DNA of 38,418 nucleotides from Scytalidium lignicola (lineage: Eukaryota > Ascomycota > Leotiomycetes). Positions 1 to 11,233 of the stretch are shown here, one piece after another. The number at the start of each line of letters is the position of its first letter. Positions within the stretch are counted from its first letter, which is position 1. The position numbers and the translations under genes are program-made. Location of the stretch: the NCBI GenBank assembly GCA_002812745.2, contig NCSJ02000385.1:1-38418 (forward strand). Reading direction: 5' to 3'. The notes beneath the pieces were generated by a model. The model was not told where the DNA came from. It was given only the letters and a program-made list of their open reading frames with translations, and did not search any database.

Positions 1-3000
1 CTAACTTCAAATTCAACTTATTCTTTTCTGCTAGCTTGTAGGCATTACTAACGACTGACTACAAGCCCTGGTTGACCTCCGCTTTTGACACTTGAACTTT
101 ACCTTAATTCAAGACCGAAATGCAGATTGTCCTGGGCTCTTTATTAAACTGACTACCGAGCATACACAAGGTTATCTCAACATGAAAAATACATCAGTGA
201 AACTCTCATTTTCTTACATTAATCTTGCCGATCATACTTTGTTAACAACATCTCAAGTAACAAGTTCTCTATACTTGAAATTATCTACAACCAGATACTT
301 GTGCTTAGCCCTTACGTCTTCTTGCTCAAAATGCTGTTCAAGGCCTAAGATTTTAAGTTCCCTAACATCGACTCCTCAAAGAACCTGTACAGCCTCAACG
401 TCCTGGGTCCTGGATGAGCCGAATAAACAAGAATTACTGTTGAAGGAAAAGCTCGATGACAGCTTCGTCTTTTATCAAGTGCTTTGTGAGATACACAGCG
501 TTTACGTCACTCATAATATACAGTTAACGTTGAACTCAGTCTAGTACTGGATAAAGAAAGGTGGTCAGATTATGAGCTTTATTTAGGTCATTAAGCTATA
601 TGTCCTCCACGACAAGGTGGCTAAAGCATTGAACAAGAGCTATAAGTACTAACACTCTCTTACTCTCTCATATACCTTATACTCACACAAGGTGCTTAGT
701 ATAGTAGATGTCAACGATTCCCTTTAAAACTTTATTCTCTAGCATTTTAACATTAACGCCTTCTTCAAATACTACTTTGACTGGAGGATTAATGCTAATC
801 TTTTGAAGGTTTATCGTGGTATGAAGTTAGTGAAGGAGCTAATAAGGTTTGCATGCTCAATGAGCTAATCGATTAATCCTCGTTATTCATGAAAGTTAAC
901 CTCTAAACAATTTACGTCTGTTAATCACTTGTTGTACATTGTCAAGTTGGCTTGTCATGCAAAGAAGCTCTTAAGAGCTCTAATCAGCAAGAAGCGAGAG
1001 GAGAAGTATCTTAAAACTTGTCAACGCCTTAATAGCGAAAATCAACAGCAGCAAAGGTTACTACTAGTTAAGATTGTTGATGGTTTCAACAAATGGCAGC
1101 TAATGATCAATAGTAAGTAGTAGCTATCAAGGAAAATAGTCAACAATAACATACGGGGTACATTAGATTAAACTGAACAAGTGATGCTTGAGCAACTCTT
1201 CTTGATTGATACGATCTTAACCCTTCTTGATACGACGTTGGAAAAGGAATGCTAACGAAGGATTACGGTGATCAACGTTATCATTGTATACTGTGGTGTA
1301 GAGGAGGGAACATCTTACTATCATAGTCTACGTAGTCTACATGATCTTGTCAACGGTGATTCCCTTGCGGTTGCTATAGCTACACGGCTAGCACTATCTA
1401 TGTCAGATATCTCGTTAATTTAGACTGTATTATCGATCAAGATAAACAAGAGGCCGACCATATGTTTCTTATGCTTAGGAAATCCTACGCTGACACTACA
1501 GGAGTGGATTGCCTTGTATGCTACCCTAGGTTCTTTGAGTTAGCACTTCCTGAGGAAGCATATAAGGAAACTCGAAGAGTTAGAGCAAATTGATTGCCGG
1601 ATTTGTAATGTTAAGCTCTAGCCTCGATAGCTTTTACAGAATTACGCAGAGAAATTTCATGGCATAGTCTTACGGTGTATCGGTTAACATCAGCGACACA
1701 CAGTCTATGGTTTGATTTTATTAATCAGGTTTGATAGAAGAGGACATAGCAAAAGGGATGATGTATTTCTAAGAGTTTACGGATACTGTAGGCTGATTGC
1801 ANTTTTTTTGGTTTTGCTGTCTTCGAGAATCCATCTTCAAATTAAAGTTGAAAATTTCAAACTTGAATTCTCGCTTGCTTCTCTTTGTAATTAGTAATCT
1901 CTGTGGTTATTTGGTGGGAAGGTTTGTGGTCAAGTGATTCATTATGATTTTTGTTCTATTGATAGGTTAAAAAGCTCAAAAACAGGGACAAACTGATTAT
2001 AGCTAAATTAGCTTGGAGTATTGATAAAATTTGCTAATCCATAGAGAGAGATATGACGACACTGTTTCATGTTATGCATTTTAGCAGAGGCCATAGAAGG
2101 TAGTTTAACTCTTATTTTAGCTATTCGTCATAGTGAAGGTACCTTCTTTCGACAACTATAAGACAATAATTTCAGATAAGTGTTCTTGGAGCATAACAAG
2201 CAAATATTCAGCAATAAGCATCTATACCAACTTAGGCTGCATGATTGTATATATTCAATCCAGATAAACTCTATAGTAATTTGCTGCTTTTCCAACTTTT
2301 AACGTTATTCTTTTATTGTTTGGACAGTATAAATCATTACTTAAAAATCATTTTAATTGTTGGGCTTTTACATTCTTAAGCTAAAATAATTGAATATCAT
2401 TTTGAAAGATCGAGAACAAACTCTTCATGCTTATCTCCAAGTAAGAATTCCTTCCACTCATTTCTATCCATGCCGTCTTGAAATCTTAGATAAAACAGAT
2501 TATCAAATATATAGGCATCTGTTAAAATTGGGCTTGATGTTCTCACGGGGACCCTTATAGAAGGAGATTGTGTATAGACCTACATGGTGAATGGCCTTTA
2601 CTAACGGATAGAGATCATTAACACAACCCTTATTTGAGGGAGACCACCTGATTATCTGATTCCCCAATCTCTTACATGTCTTCTGGCATCTCGTCATGGA
2701 GTTAAGTCTCACCTAAGTAAAGAGTGCACAATTATGACCAGTGGAAATAGGTACATAATCCTGTGTACGAATAGGCTCTATCTCTTCAATTATTTTCCGA
2801 CTTCCAATCTTAGGATCAACCTCATATGATCAGAACATTCCGTTATGTAAGGAATCTCATGGCTGGTCTTTAGGGATGTATATGAATTTATTGAGGCTAG
2901 TATGACCTCTTGTTCTCCTGCATAACTGAGACGGGGGACACTGATGCCAAAGGAGGCAGGCTTATCCTTGGAAATTTTAGGCAATGACAGTTTACGGTAT

Positions 3001-3600
3001 TAATATAGAATTATTCTTATTAACGAACTTTCCTCGAAAATTGAGAATCAAAAAAGCATTTGATAACTGTCCTCTAAGCATACCAAAAGTACATTGGGCA
3101 TGAGTACATGCCTTCGTCAGGTGTGGATACGAACATTATCTGCAGCTTGTTCAAAGGTTTCAGGTTCATATACAAATGATACTTTCGCATTGACACTCAA
3201 AGCTTTCTCTTTGTACTACTTCACATCCACAATACTAAACGTAATGTTAGAATAATATCAGCATCTATTGTTCAAGTTTAGTTGGAGGTAATCTTGTTGG
3301 GAATAAGCCTTGCTTTTGCTAGGTGTGTTCATTACTTATCAAGTCCTTCTACGTTAATAAAACCATAAGGATACTCTTCAGAGCCATTCCATTCTTGTCA
3401 GATAATGTAAGTTTCTATTAACATTTAACATTTGGAGTGTTGTGCAAACATACTGATATAGTACTATTGAATCTTTCAGACATTGTTAGTAAGGAGATAG
3501 TGTCTGTTATTAAAATGTAATAAGAGGATACAGTTTCACTGGTATTGATCAGTTGTAGGAAATCGGAAATAATATCCACTATTATACACTAAATTATTCC
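1..3600. other. AT-rich decayed DNA, no recognisable gene
   Basis: All six frames are broken by frequent stops and no ORF exceeds 150 codons. The composition is AT-rich and resembles the mutated interior of the copia element farther along. Short open stretches (for example 929-1120 on plus and 2790-2984 on minus) have plausible coding texture but match no family I recognise. The best guess is one or more old, heavily mutated repeats. There is an N next to a poly-T run at 1802. Confidence 0.5.
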
Positions 3601-3627
3601 GGGAACAAAAGAAATATGATATAGGCA

Positions 3628-3758
3628 GCATTGCTGGCGGTGGCCACGTCAGCGAATATGCACATCTACAGGTGCAGCCAACAGGATATAGGTTGCACTG
3701 CAGGTGGTGGTCACATCAACGAGTATGCACATCTGCAGGTGAAAACAACAGGATAGAG
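3628..3758. repeat. imperfect 67-bp tandem duplication
   Basis: Two adjacent copies with a 67-bp period (3628-3694 and 3695-3758) share the core TATGCACATCT followed by CAGGTG and CAACAGGATA. Differences between the copies are mostly transitions, such as GCCACGTCAGCG against GTCACATCAACG. This fits decay of a duplicated sequence. It lies about 250 bp upstream of the cold-shock gene; a regulatory role cannot be judged. Confidence 0.75.
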
Positions 3759-4007
3759 ATAACACTTCTGTGTATACATCAAGTAGCACGAAAAGCAAAG
3801 ACAGGATATTAAGTACCATAATACTTATATAACATGAAATCATCTGGTAGACCAAAGCTCCAAGATCCACCCTTTACAAAGAATAAAAACGAGTCAAATC
3901 CTCCCTCAAACAACACCTAGAATTTTTTGGACTATCTGAAAGTGCGTATAATATTCATATTCTATAGACTTTGGTGTCATTTAAGTTATTGGATTAGTCT
4001 GATTACA

Positions 4008-4220
4008 ATGTCTGAACGCCAAAATGGAGTCGTCAAATGGTTCAATGATGAGAAAGGATTCGGTTTCATAACCCCAGAATCCGGCGCAGACCTGTACGTT
4101 CATTTTAAGGCAATTGAAAGCGCTGGATTCAGGTACCTCAAAGAGGGCCAGAGCGTCTCTTTTGAGGTAGGGAAGGGTCAGAAAGGATTGCAGGCAGAAA
4201 AAGTTCGAGTTGAAGAATAA
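4008..4220 (+). CDS. bacterial-type cold-shock protein (CspA family), 70 aa
   Basis: The 70-residue protein is a single complete cold-shock domain (OB fold) that binds single-stranded RNA or DNA; in bacteria such proteins act as RNA chaperones. It has the usual CspA order: the N-terminal [17 protein letters not shown] block with RNP1 (KGFGFI, about residues 16-21), then RNP2 (YVHF, about 30-33), then LKEGQ.VSFEV and a closing GLQAEKV strand. Length and sequence look like proteobacterial stand-alone Csps, not the cold-shock domains embedded in eukaryotic Y-box proteins. I chose the ATG at 4008 because it gives the family-standard N-terminus; the frame is open upstream to 3927. There is no Shine-Dalgarno sequence, an A sits at -3, and the gene has no intron. 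Surrounding DNA is fungal, so transfer from bacteria is likely. Confidence 0.93.
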   Translation: MSERQNGVVKWFNDEKGFGFITPESGADLYVHFKAIESAGFRYLKEGQSVSFEVGKGQKGLQAEKVRVEE

Positions 4221-5140
4221 TGATATTGCAAGCTTGTGCACAATATGGGAAGAGTAACGAGATGTTGAGAATAGTTTCTAACTTGTCACATACAACAATG
4301 CATGTTAACTATTTAATAAAACTATTATCAAGAGTAATAACTATTCTTAAAGTCGAATGTATGAACATGGGCCATCCTCATCATGTAGCAATTAGCCTAC
4401 ATAGCCTGCTCTCGAGAAGAAGGATGCGAGAAGAAGGATGCTGAGGCATTACGCATATTCGCCATAGACAGCACGAAGTCCGAGCTTCGAATCTCTATGG
4501 GACTCGATTCACAGGAAGTGTCAGAGTTGTCAGTAGAGGGAGGGTGTGTGAGGTGTGATTTGAGGGGAGTCTTCGTTATCCTCATGCCCCTGGAAAATTC
4601 CTGGACAGGATTTGTGACATGCGTCTCTCTTTGTCTCTACCTGGTACGTTTGTACAATTAAGCAATAGTCGACGATTGAAGCCCAGCAGATTCTCCTCAC
4701 TCATCTGTGTGGCCAATGCACAGAGTCAGATCGTGCAGCTACCAGACCGCCGGCTCCTCCTGGCGCAGGCGGTCGATCGACGCGAGGCGATCCTACCTAC
4801 TAGCCACGACAGGTGAAGCAAAGACGAAGGACGTGTAATGCGATCGGAACAATGACTTCTTCTAGTCACTATAATATTAGAGGACTCTGAGACTTAATGG
4901 GCAAAGAAAGCTCCAATAACAGGCACGATTTCGTCCCTTGAAATATTCGGAGAATGGTTAACTTTCTCAAAACCCTGTGCTTCAGTCTGAGACCGGTTCC
5001 GTTGATCATGTCTTATACTAGAATTCAGCTGAATCGGAATTTCCCGCCTCGAAGTATTGCTCTGTGGCCCCTTGAGGAATGTGTTGTCATGTTATTCGTT
5101 GTCTTTGGCAGATGCATTTGGGCGAGACAACCTGGCGGAG
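4221..5140. other. no recognisable gene
   Basis: Composition becomes more GC-balanced from about 4450, with short overlapping ORFs on both strands (4397-4585 minus, 4619-4816 plus), none recognisable. A perfect 14-bp tandem duplication, GAGAAGAAGGATGC, occupies 4414-4441. Confidence 0.4.
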
Positions 5141-5148
5141 TTCGGCGC

Positions 5149-5176
5149 AAAAAAAAAAAATAACAAATAACAAATC
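5149..5176 (+). repeat. poly-A tract followed by ATAACAA repeats
   Basis: A run of 12 A is followed by two ATAACAA units. Such an A-rich end with short tandem units is typical of the 3' tail of a LINE, SINE or retro-copied transcript, but no upstream element or target duplication could be established. AT-rich DNA without genes continues from here to about 5690. Confidence 0.4.
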
Positions 5177-5696
5177 GTGTGAATTTTTAACCTTACATCC
5201 AGTGTACAGTTATAGCTTAGCTGAAATTAAAATCGAGCTCCTGGTTGTGTCATAGAGATTTTTTACAAGGAATAACACTGAGCGCTTCTAACAGATCAAG
5301 CATAGGCTCTTGGAGAGAACCACTATATTGTTGTGTACTAGCTAAAACCATGGTTGGTAGGCTAGGTGAGTACATGCCTCCTCTATAGGCCGCTCTGATT
5401 TGTCCAATTATATCGCTGATTATCTTAACAGCATGTTAAGGAACTCTTGGGTCTTATTGGAGAAGTTCGTAATGCAGCCATTTCTTTTCTTCTGCACGAT
5501 TTGAATCAATCCGAGACATCCTGATCATGGCGGTGAACAACAACGAGTCTCCTCTATTGAAGACGAAGTTAGGTTCAGCACGTTGAATATTCTGACTATG
5601 GTTTATTACAGCTCAAAACTCAAGAATCTGAGGATAAAATGTGAGTCGTTCTTGCAATTTACTTGCACGCTCGTAAGGTCTCCGCTGGAACTACTG

Positions 5697-6528
5697 TCAC
5701 ACCGTGCACTGGTTCTGCAGCTTGACATGTGCCAATATGTCCTGTGAAGTAGATAAACAAGGATTAAGGAACTCAGTGTTCCTTGAACAACGCATATCTC
5801 GATTTGGCACTCTGCGGGCCTGCAATTGAATTCGGTTGAAGTTGTCATCTACACAGACTACGTCTCCAGTTACCAGTGGCATTGGGCGGTTGTGGACTGC
5901 GCACCTGCTAGCCCAAGGATAAGAGCTGCCAGAACTCCAGTACGGTCCTTACCGGCTATCATAAGGAATCTATCATTCATCGCTATTTAAACGGTTGTAT
6001 ACTGAAATACGTACCTGTACAATGGAACAAAACACCCTCGGACTCATCTCCACCTAGATGAAGTAATATGCCCCTGTATGCACCCTTGTACTCGTCCAAG
6101 GTATGCATATACAACTCGACAAAACTCTTTTCACCACCATCCTCGATAAAGTTCTCTGGCCGCACGAAACGCACCATTTTCTTCTTCAATTCGTCAGCGT
6201 CGGAGCCGTTGGGGATCCAAACTATATTTGCCACTGGAACATCAAGACTCGGTCGTTTCTCTCGCTCCTCCCGACTCCTCAGGTCGAAGATCGTCTTAAT
6301 TCCATATTTCTCCACCAAAATCTGCTTCCCTTCAGGTGTGATATGGCCTAATTAGCCTGAGCGATAGACTAGACCCGCCTTGGGACTTAGGAGTCGTGAG
6401 AAGACACGAATGTTGAAGGCGCTAGGGACAAAGATGAAAGGAGGCTGTGAAAGTGCCTGCTGTAGGACGGCCGGGGGCAGTGTAGTCGGGTGCGGGGATT
6501 TTTGTGAGACTTAATAAGTCAACCTCAT
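5697..6528 (-). pseudogene. tyrosine/serine phosphatase (IphP/SIW14-like) pseudogene
   Basis: A fungal member of the tyrosine-protein phosphatase family whose N-terminal half carries NFRD-like and RSG motifs. In order on minus: FNIRVFSRLL, a VYRSG motif, ITPEGKQILVEKYGIKTIF with DLRSREERE, then the P-loop. The P-loop HCTAGKDRTG, with nucleophile Cys and Arg, is complete only if a 59-nt intron (6014-5956, GTACGT...ATAG) is removed. A second intron, 5904-5849, is likely. Two in-frame TAA codons break the reading frame: 6513-6511, near the possible ATG at 6528, and 6354-6352, between RSG and LGHITPEG. Both would be CAA codons before a C-to-T change in CpA. The last 50 or so residues drift away from the family. 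The splice-joined P-loop makes the identity firm; the stops make function unlikely. Confidence 0.8.
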
Positions 6529-6940
6529 TTTTCTTTGGTACTATCATATCTAACTTAGCTACTTGCGTTGATACTAGTATGCTACCGTATTTTCAATCTG
6601 CAAATCTCCCTGGCGGCGTCATATTTTATAACTACATAGACCTCTGTATATCTAACCACCCGAGCTTATTTTTAATACAGTACTGTAGGTAGGCTAAGAG
6701 ATTTTAGGCTGCCAATATCGAATGGATGCTTCGAACAAAGGGGAAGATTCTATAATTAGAATATGACTGAAAGCGAAGAGAATACGAAATTGAAATGTTC
6801 GGAACATCACGATTTCTATTTTTGGTTCTTTAATATCACCTTATCTCATCATATATATCCGCTCGCACCATTTTCCATTGATAATACGAGTGTGTAAAAG
6901 AAGATAAAGATTAAATAGTGGAATCTACAGCCATCTCATT
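6529..6940. other. AT-rich spacer, nothing seen
   Basis: Short stop-broken frames only, between the phosphatase pseudogene and the HET remnant. No repeat or RNA gene was seen. Confidence 0.4.
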
Positions 6941-7236
6941 CTAGACGATTGATATCGTAGCTTCAGGAAGTTTTCCTGAAGATCCTTCCAAGGTCAGACC
7001 TTCTATCCAGGTGGCACCAACGATCTTGTAACAATCTTGATGATTTCCAGCACGTCTCAAAATCATAGGAAAATCGCATCCATGAAAGACGAAAATGCTA
7101 TCACCAACCTGTGGCACGACACGGCATAATCCAAAGGTCTGAGACCAAGGCAAATGGGGGAGCTCATCAGGAAAACTTCGCTGGGCTTCTTTGAGAAGTC
7201 TGGACCTGAACCGCCTAGGAGATATGTTTGAATATC
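6941..7236 (-). pseudogene. C-terminal fragment of a HET-domain (heterokaryon incompatibility) protein
   Basis: About 98 open codons ending at a stop at 6941. The pattern GD-x-IFVFHG-x4-PMILR, then Y-KIVG and W-x-EGLTLEG, matches the conserved C-terminal segment of fungal HET-domain proteins (G.GP...GD.VC.L.G...P.vLR...Y.LVG.cYVHG.m.GE). These proteins trigger non-self recognition and cell death. The central His of the usual YVHG is replaced (WIEG). No HET domain or middle part is recognisable upstream (above 7240 on this strand), so this is a 5'-truncated remnant. The family call rests on memory of the motif, not a search. Confidence 0.6.
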
Positions 7237-7827
7237 GAACACTACCCAGTATATCCTACGACCGTAGCACTCCTAGGAGCAACGTCTAATTTTAGCAACC
7301 TTTCATTAAAAGTACACTCAACTAGTGCTTTGAATGACTTCTTTTTAACTTCAGTAAAGCAATTTCGAGTAAGCTTTCTGCAACAATGGATTTTAATTGT
7401 ACTAATATTTCCCTTATTTGGTGGATGCATACTATGCTCAATGGTAAATATACAAGTGCCACAGCCATGCTCGTATTACATGGTATCTAAAGTGGCAGAA
7501 GAAGGTAGTCCCGAGTCTAGATCTTTTTACCAGTTTCTAAGCAGGAAGCTGAATGCAGTACGGACACGTGCAGCCATTACGCAGAAGAAAGAAATAGTGG
7601 TAAGCTAGGAGCGGAAAATTGAGAGCTTCGATACTACCGCAGGTAATTCCTCAGACACTGCTCTAACACGTGAATGGTCTTTCCACGAAAAATTGACTAG
7701 ATAATGCTTCAAGGAGAAAATCTAGAAGGATGTGCAATCCAACAATTCCAGAAGAAGACAAGTTTACAGACATTTACTAATAAGTAAGATTATGAAAATC
7801 ATGATGGACAATACCACAATCATTTAA
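7237..7827 (+). other. unassigned; one 126-codon ORF of unknown nature
   Basis: The frame 7228-7608 is open for 126 codons and includes a hydrophobic stretch (WILIVLIFPLFGGCILC) that could span a membrane. It matches no family I know, and it overlaps the HET remnant at its 5' end. It may be chance. The rest is AT-rich. Confidence 0.25.
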
Positions 7828-8164
7828 TTGGTGGACGACATGGGCGGTTCCGATGGAAACCCGTTTCACCCACAAGAGTGGTTCATCCTGAATCCCAACC
7901 AGCAGATCTTGTGTCTAAACTATGCCTGTGGTACACACAGAGGCGAAATGGGTGTCGCGTGGTTCATTAATGAAAACTTTTTATCGGGGACCATTTCTAG
8001 GCACTTGTGGCTTTGCACCAATGCCGAGGTGTACTCCAGAGGTAACGTTCCCTAATTGGTATAACAGAGCAGCAAAAGCTAATTCTGGCCTATTTCTACT
8101 GTACGTCCACGCTGAAGTTCATAAGATGCACAGTCTCGAAACATTTTACGGGGAAAAAAGCTAA
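7828..8164 (+). pseudogene. unrecognised coding remnant with a frameshift
   Basis: Two overlapping frames look like one broken reading frame. The first (from 7828) reads sensibly to about 7975 (QEWFILNPNQQILCLNYACG). The second continues from about 7975 to the stop at 8162-8164 (YRGPFLGTCGFAPMPRC, then VTFPNWYNRAAKA). A single-base change in the T5 run near 7977 would join them. I do not recognise the family. An N next to a poly-T run follows at 8169. Confidence 0.3.
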
Positions 8165-9131
8165 GGAANTTTTTTTTTTAAAACCCGGTGGACTAGACTA
8201 CAAGTGGTGCAGTTCCAACACTTTGTCTGTCGGTGCTTTCCCCTTCGCGCCTACGTTCACCTTTAATACTTTTTGAACTAGACGGGTCCCTGGGTCTGAC
8301 TTGATATATTTAAGGGTCATTTCACTATCACGGTGACATCAATCGGTAGCTTGCCAACCGTGTTTAATTGCTTGGAAAATAGGTATACAACAAGCAGGCT
8401 GACTATCTTGGAACTGAACTCTGACTACCCATGCCCTTTCTCTTCCGGACCACCGCTCTCAGCCCTTCCCCTCTAACCTGACAGGTCCCCTAACATGATT
8501 GATGGATACATCCGATCAACACCGCGCCCCATGATGTTGTGTGCTTCAAGCTCGTCTAGGGAGTTGGGAAAACCAAAGTGAGACCGCAGGCAGCTTGACA
8601 TTGGGTATATGCCGCAGAGCATAACGGGACAAACGGCCCCGAGATCTCCACGCAGACTAACAGGCTAAGACCGCAGGCTACCTGACAGGAGATGACTGCA
8701 AGGGGCCCAGCCGCGGCGCTGGAAGCCAGCAGCAGAAGGGTATGGCGCATTGTCTGCATTTCCCAACGGAGGCGTGACTGTGTGTTGGAGGACAGAGCCG
8801 CGCGCGCCTGGTGAAGGCCCGCAGTGGGAGGAATTTTGCAGCGTCTGAAGAAGTATTGGAGCGCAGACAAGAGATGGGGCCAGGGGAGGTGGTAGAATAA
8901 GGATGAGAAAGAGGCTTGGAGGAAAGAAGATGGAGGAGGGAGGGAGGAGCAAGGGCAGATAAATAAGATAATTGCCATCTTGAGCGTCACTAGGCATCTG
9001 ACCCGACTCACTTAGTGAGTCGGTCGAATAGTTCACAGTTTATAAGCATCTCATAAACAACCCTCGGTCGAGTACTATCTCTCTGTTATTCATTTTGTCG
9101 GTTCCAGGTTGCTCAAAGCCACGACCGAAGT
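8165..9131. other. no recognisable gene; GC-rich stretch downstream of the monooxygenase
   Basis: From about 8530 the composition is GC-richer, with overlapping minus ORFs that look like low-complexity shadows. The nonamer GACCGCAGG recurs 87 bp apart (8582 and 8669) within a longer imperfect direct repeat. On minus this reads as two CQ-x-ACGL peptides 29 codons apart. Function unknown. Confidence 0.35.
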
Positions 9132-10590
9132 CTATGCTTCCGACTCAGCCAATTTCCTCCGCATCACCGCCTGCGCCTTCTCCAACTCAGCACCTAAATC
9201 GCAGTTCCAAATCTCTCTAATCGGGACATCAATAATCGCCTTCAACTTTTCCAGATCGGCTCCCACATCCGGTCTCTGCAGGTCCAGTAGCTCTCCCTGC
9301 CGTCGGCCATTAATCTGGACAAACCTGGCCCGCGGCATACGCACGCTTTCATACCCGGCGAATGCAGCGAGGAGGTCGGATTGGGAGCGGCAGGCGCTGA
9401 GGAGGTGGGAGAGAATGTGTGCGTCTTCCAGCGCTTGGCCGGCACCGGCCCCTTGATGGGGCGCGCAGGCGTGTGCGCTGTCGCCCAGGAGAAGGAGATA
9501 GAAGTGCTGGGAGGAGAAGGTTGGGATGTCGGGGGAGAGGTCGAAGATACCCCAGTGATCGGTGTTCTCCATCAGCTATATTCCAATATTCCAAATCAGC
9601 ATTCGTCAACATAAACATAAACATAAACCACTGGTTGACTCGTTTGGCATACCGAAAATATCTTCTGACATTCCTCTCCAAAGCCCTCGAAATCCGTAGC
9701 CATATCTTCCCGTTTCATGGGCTTGACCCATTCTCCTTCCCAAGTACCACTCTTGGTCGTGCTGAACGCAACCACGTTCATTACCCGGCCCTCCGCTACT
9801 GGGAAAACGAGGACATGGCCGCCTACGCCTAGGAACATGAAGCGGTTCTGGGCTTTCTCTGCTCCGATGGCGGCAATGGCTTTGTCCACGTGTATCAAAC
9901 CGCGATACGCGTGCTTCCCCGTGAATACCGGTTGCGATAGAGGATTATCCTTTCCTAGCACGAAGTCCCGACACACGGATCGAATCCCATCGCATCCGAT
10001 CACCGCGTCGGCTTCAGCAGTGCTCCCACCGGCAAACTTCATGATCGTTTTCCCTCTACCCTCATCCCGCGAGATGTCCGTCAAGCGCTTGCCAAACTCG
10101 ACGATACTATCAGGCACGAGCTTGACGAGCTCGTCGACGAAATGTGCGCGGTGAGCGGTGCTCTGTCGCTCAGACTCAGTAACCCTGGGAGCGATGATGT
10201 GGCTCCCCGTGGGCAGGCCATGAAGCTCATGTGCGAGTATAAAATCAAAATACGTATCCTTCTTTGATTCCCAGCCAGCGCTGGTCGAGACTTTAGCGTA
10301 GGCTTCACCGATGGCAGGATGGGTGAGGGTCATGGCACGAATAGAATTGGCACCAAAGAAAACGCCGGCTGGGACATTTCAGCTACGACTCTTCTTGACG
10401 AACGGGAGGAGTAGAGACAAATGCATGGTCATGGTCACTCACCACCAATCTCGGAGAACTTAGAGGCAGCCTCGTAGATCTTGACCCGGATATGGCCATA
10501 CTGTAGCAGACCAATTGCCAGGGCAAGCCCACCGATTCCTCCTCCAACAATAGCTATATCGATGGGCTCCTGTTCCTGTATCGAGTCCAT
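9132..10590 (-). CDS. FAD-dependent monooxygenase, salicylate hydroxylase-like
   Basis: Class A flavoprotein aromatic hydroxylase family: NAD(P)H-driven, one oxygen atom inserted into a (usually aromatic) substrate, probably cytosolic. Three exons, 10590-10443, 10368-9653 and 9575-9132, give exactly 435 codons plus stop. Introns are 74 nt (GTGAGT...CAG) and 77 nt (GTATGC...TAG). The first splice restores EIGAGVFFGANSIRAM; the second restores IFSLMENTDHWGIFDL. The FAD-binding GxGxxG is at residues 16-21 (GGGIGG). The FAD/NADPH motif with GCDG is near 174-177, and the second FAD motif GDSAHA starts at 319, followed by GQALEDA. Arg123 in HRAHFV fits the usual FAD-contact Arg. No stop, frameshift or missing motif is seen, so it appears functional. 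Substrate unknown. Intron 2 contains a short (AACATA)n microsatellite at 9608-9629. Confidence 0.93.
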
Positions 10591-11233
10591 TTTCCTCGCT
10601 TGGCCGTCGTCTGACAACAGCAACGCTACAAGGCGAGAGCAGAGCCCTCCGGTATGATGCGAATGATACAAACCCGAGACTCAAAGTATGGAGGTAGTCG
10701 CGTTTCCAAAGTGTAAGAAAAGCAACAACGGGCTACGCCAGGACAGCGCTCCCAACAAGCCGAGGAGTCTGGCAACTCCATTCCTAGCAGCCAGGAATAA
10801 TTGAGGTCTCTCGACTTGTTCATGCTGGGCATCCACGCCATCCTGCCGGGGAACTGTCGACCTCGTCCCGACCTGGGGAGGTGTTCACTGCAGTGAAACC
10901 CACACCATATCACTGGGGTTCGTTCTAGGCGAGCGACTCGAAGCGAATAATTACCCGACGAGGTTATCGAGCTAGCTGGGTCTCGAGTTTATGATACGCA
11001 CGTATTCTGCGGTGGCTAGGGGTTCAATCCTATCACTACGGCGAACAATCTTGTATATGGCATGGCTGTTAGTCACCAACATTACGCCGCCCACACGTCT
11101 TACCAAGTCCCGAAGCATAATGTTTTGTCAGTTTGCATCGTACCGTAATTTAACAACGAGCCAAGATAAAATAGCTATAACCTAGGAGAATTAGATACAA
11201 GTGGCCAAGAGATGAATTACCGCAGTACAGTAT
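10591..11233. other. intergenic, upstream side of the monooxygenase
   Basis: The promoter region of the minus-strand monooxygenase must lie here. I see no distinctive operator. The minus ORF 10626-10913 has no family features. Confidence 0.35.

Noticed and set aside
4008..4220. Cold-shock gene as evidence that the window is bacterial
   Set aside because: Flanking genes have spliceosomal introns and fungal families on both sides, so one bacterial-type gene does not change the host assignment.
3981..4241. 86-codon minus ORF over the cold-shock gene
   Set aside because: Shadow of the plus-strand cold-shock protein; no motif of its own.
8556..9036. Two long overlapping minus ORFs downstream of the monooxygenase
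   Set aside because: Low-complexity Ser/Leu/Pro composition, no motif and no signal of splicing; they arise from GC-richer sequence with few stops.
9381..10154. Plus-strand ORFs of 77-145 codons over the monooxygenase
   Set aside because: All are antisense shadows of the well-supported minus-strand gene.
10626..10913. 95-codon minus ORF just upstream of the monooxygenase start
   Set aside because: Not in frame with the family N-terminus and without recognisable features; the FAD-binding start at 10590 is complete.
11015..11050. tRNA-like T-arm (GGTTCAATCC)
   Set aside because: Only a four-base stem is possible, and no matching acceptor, anticodon or D arm is found around it.
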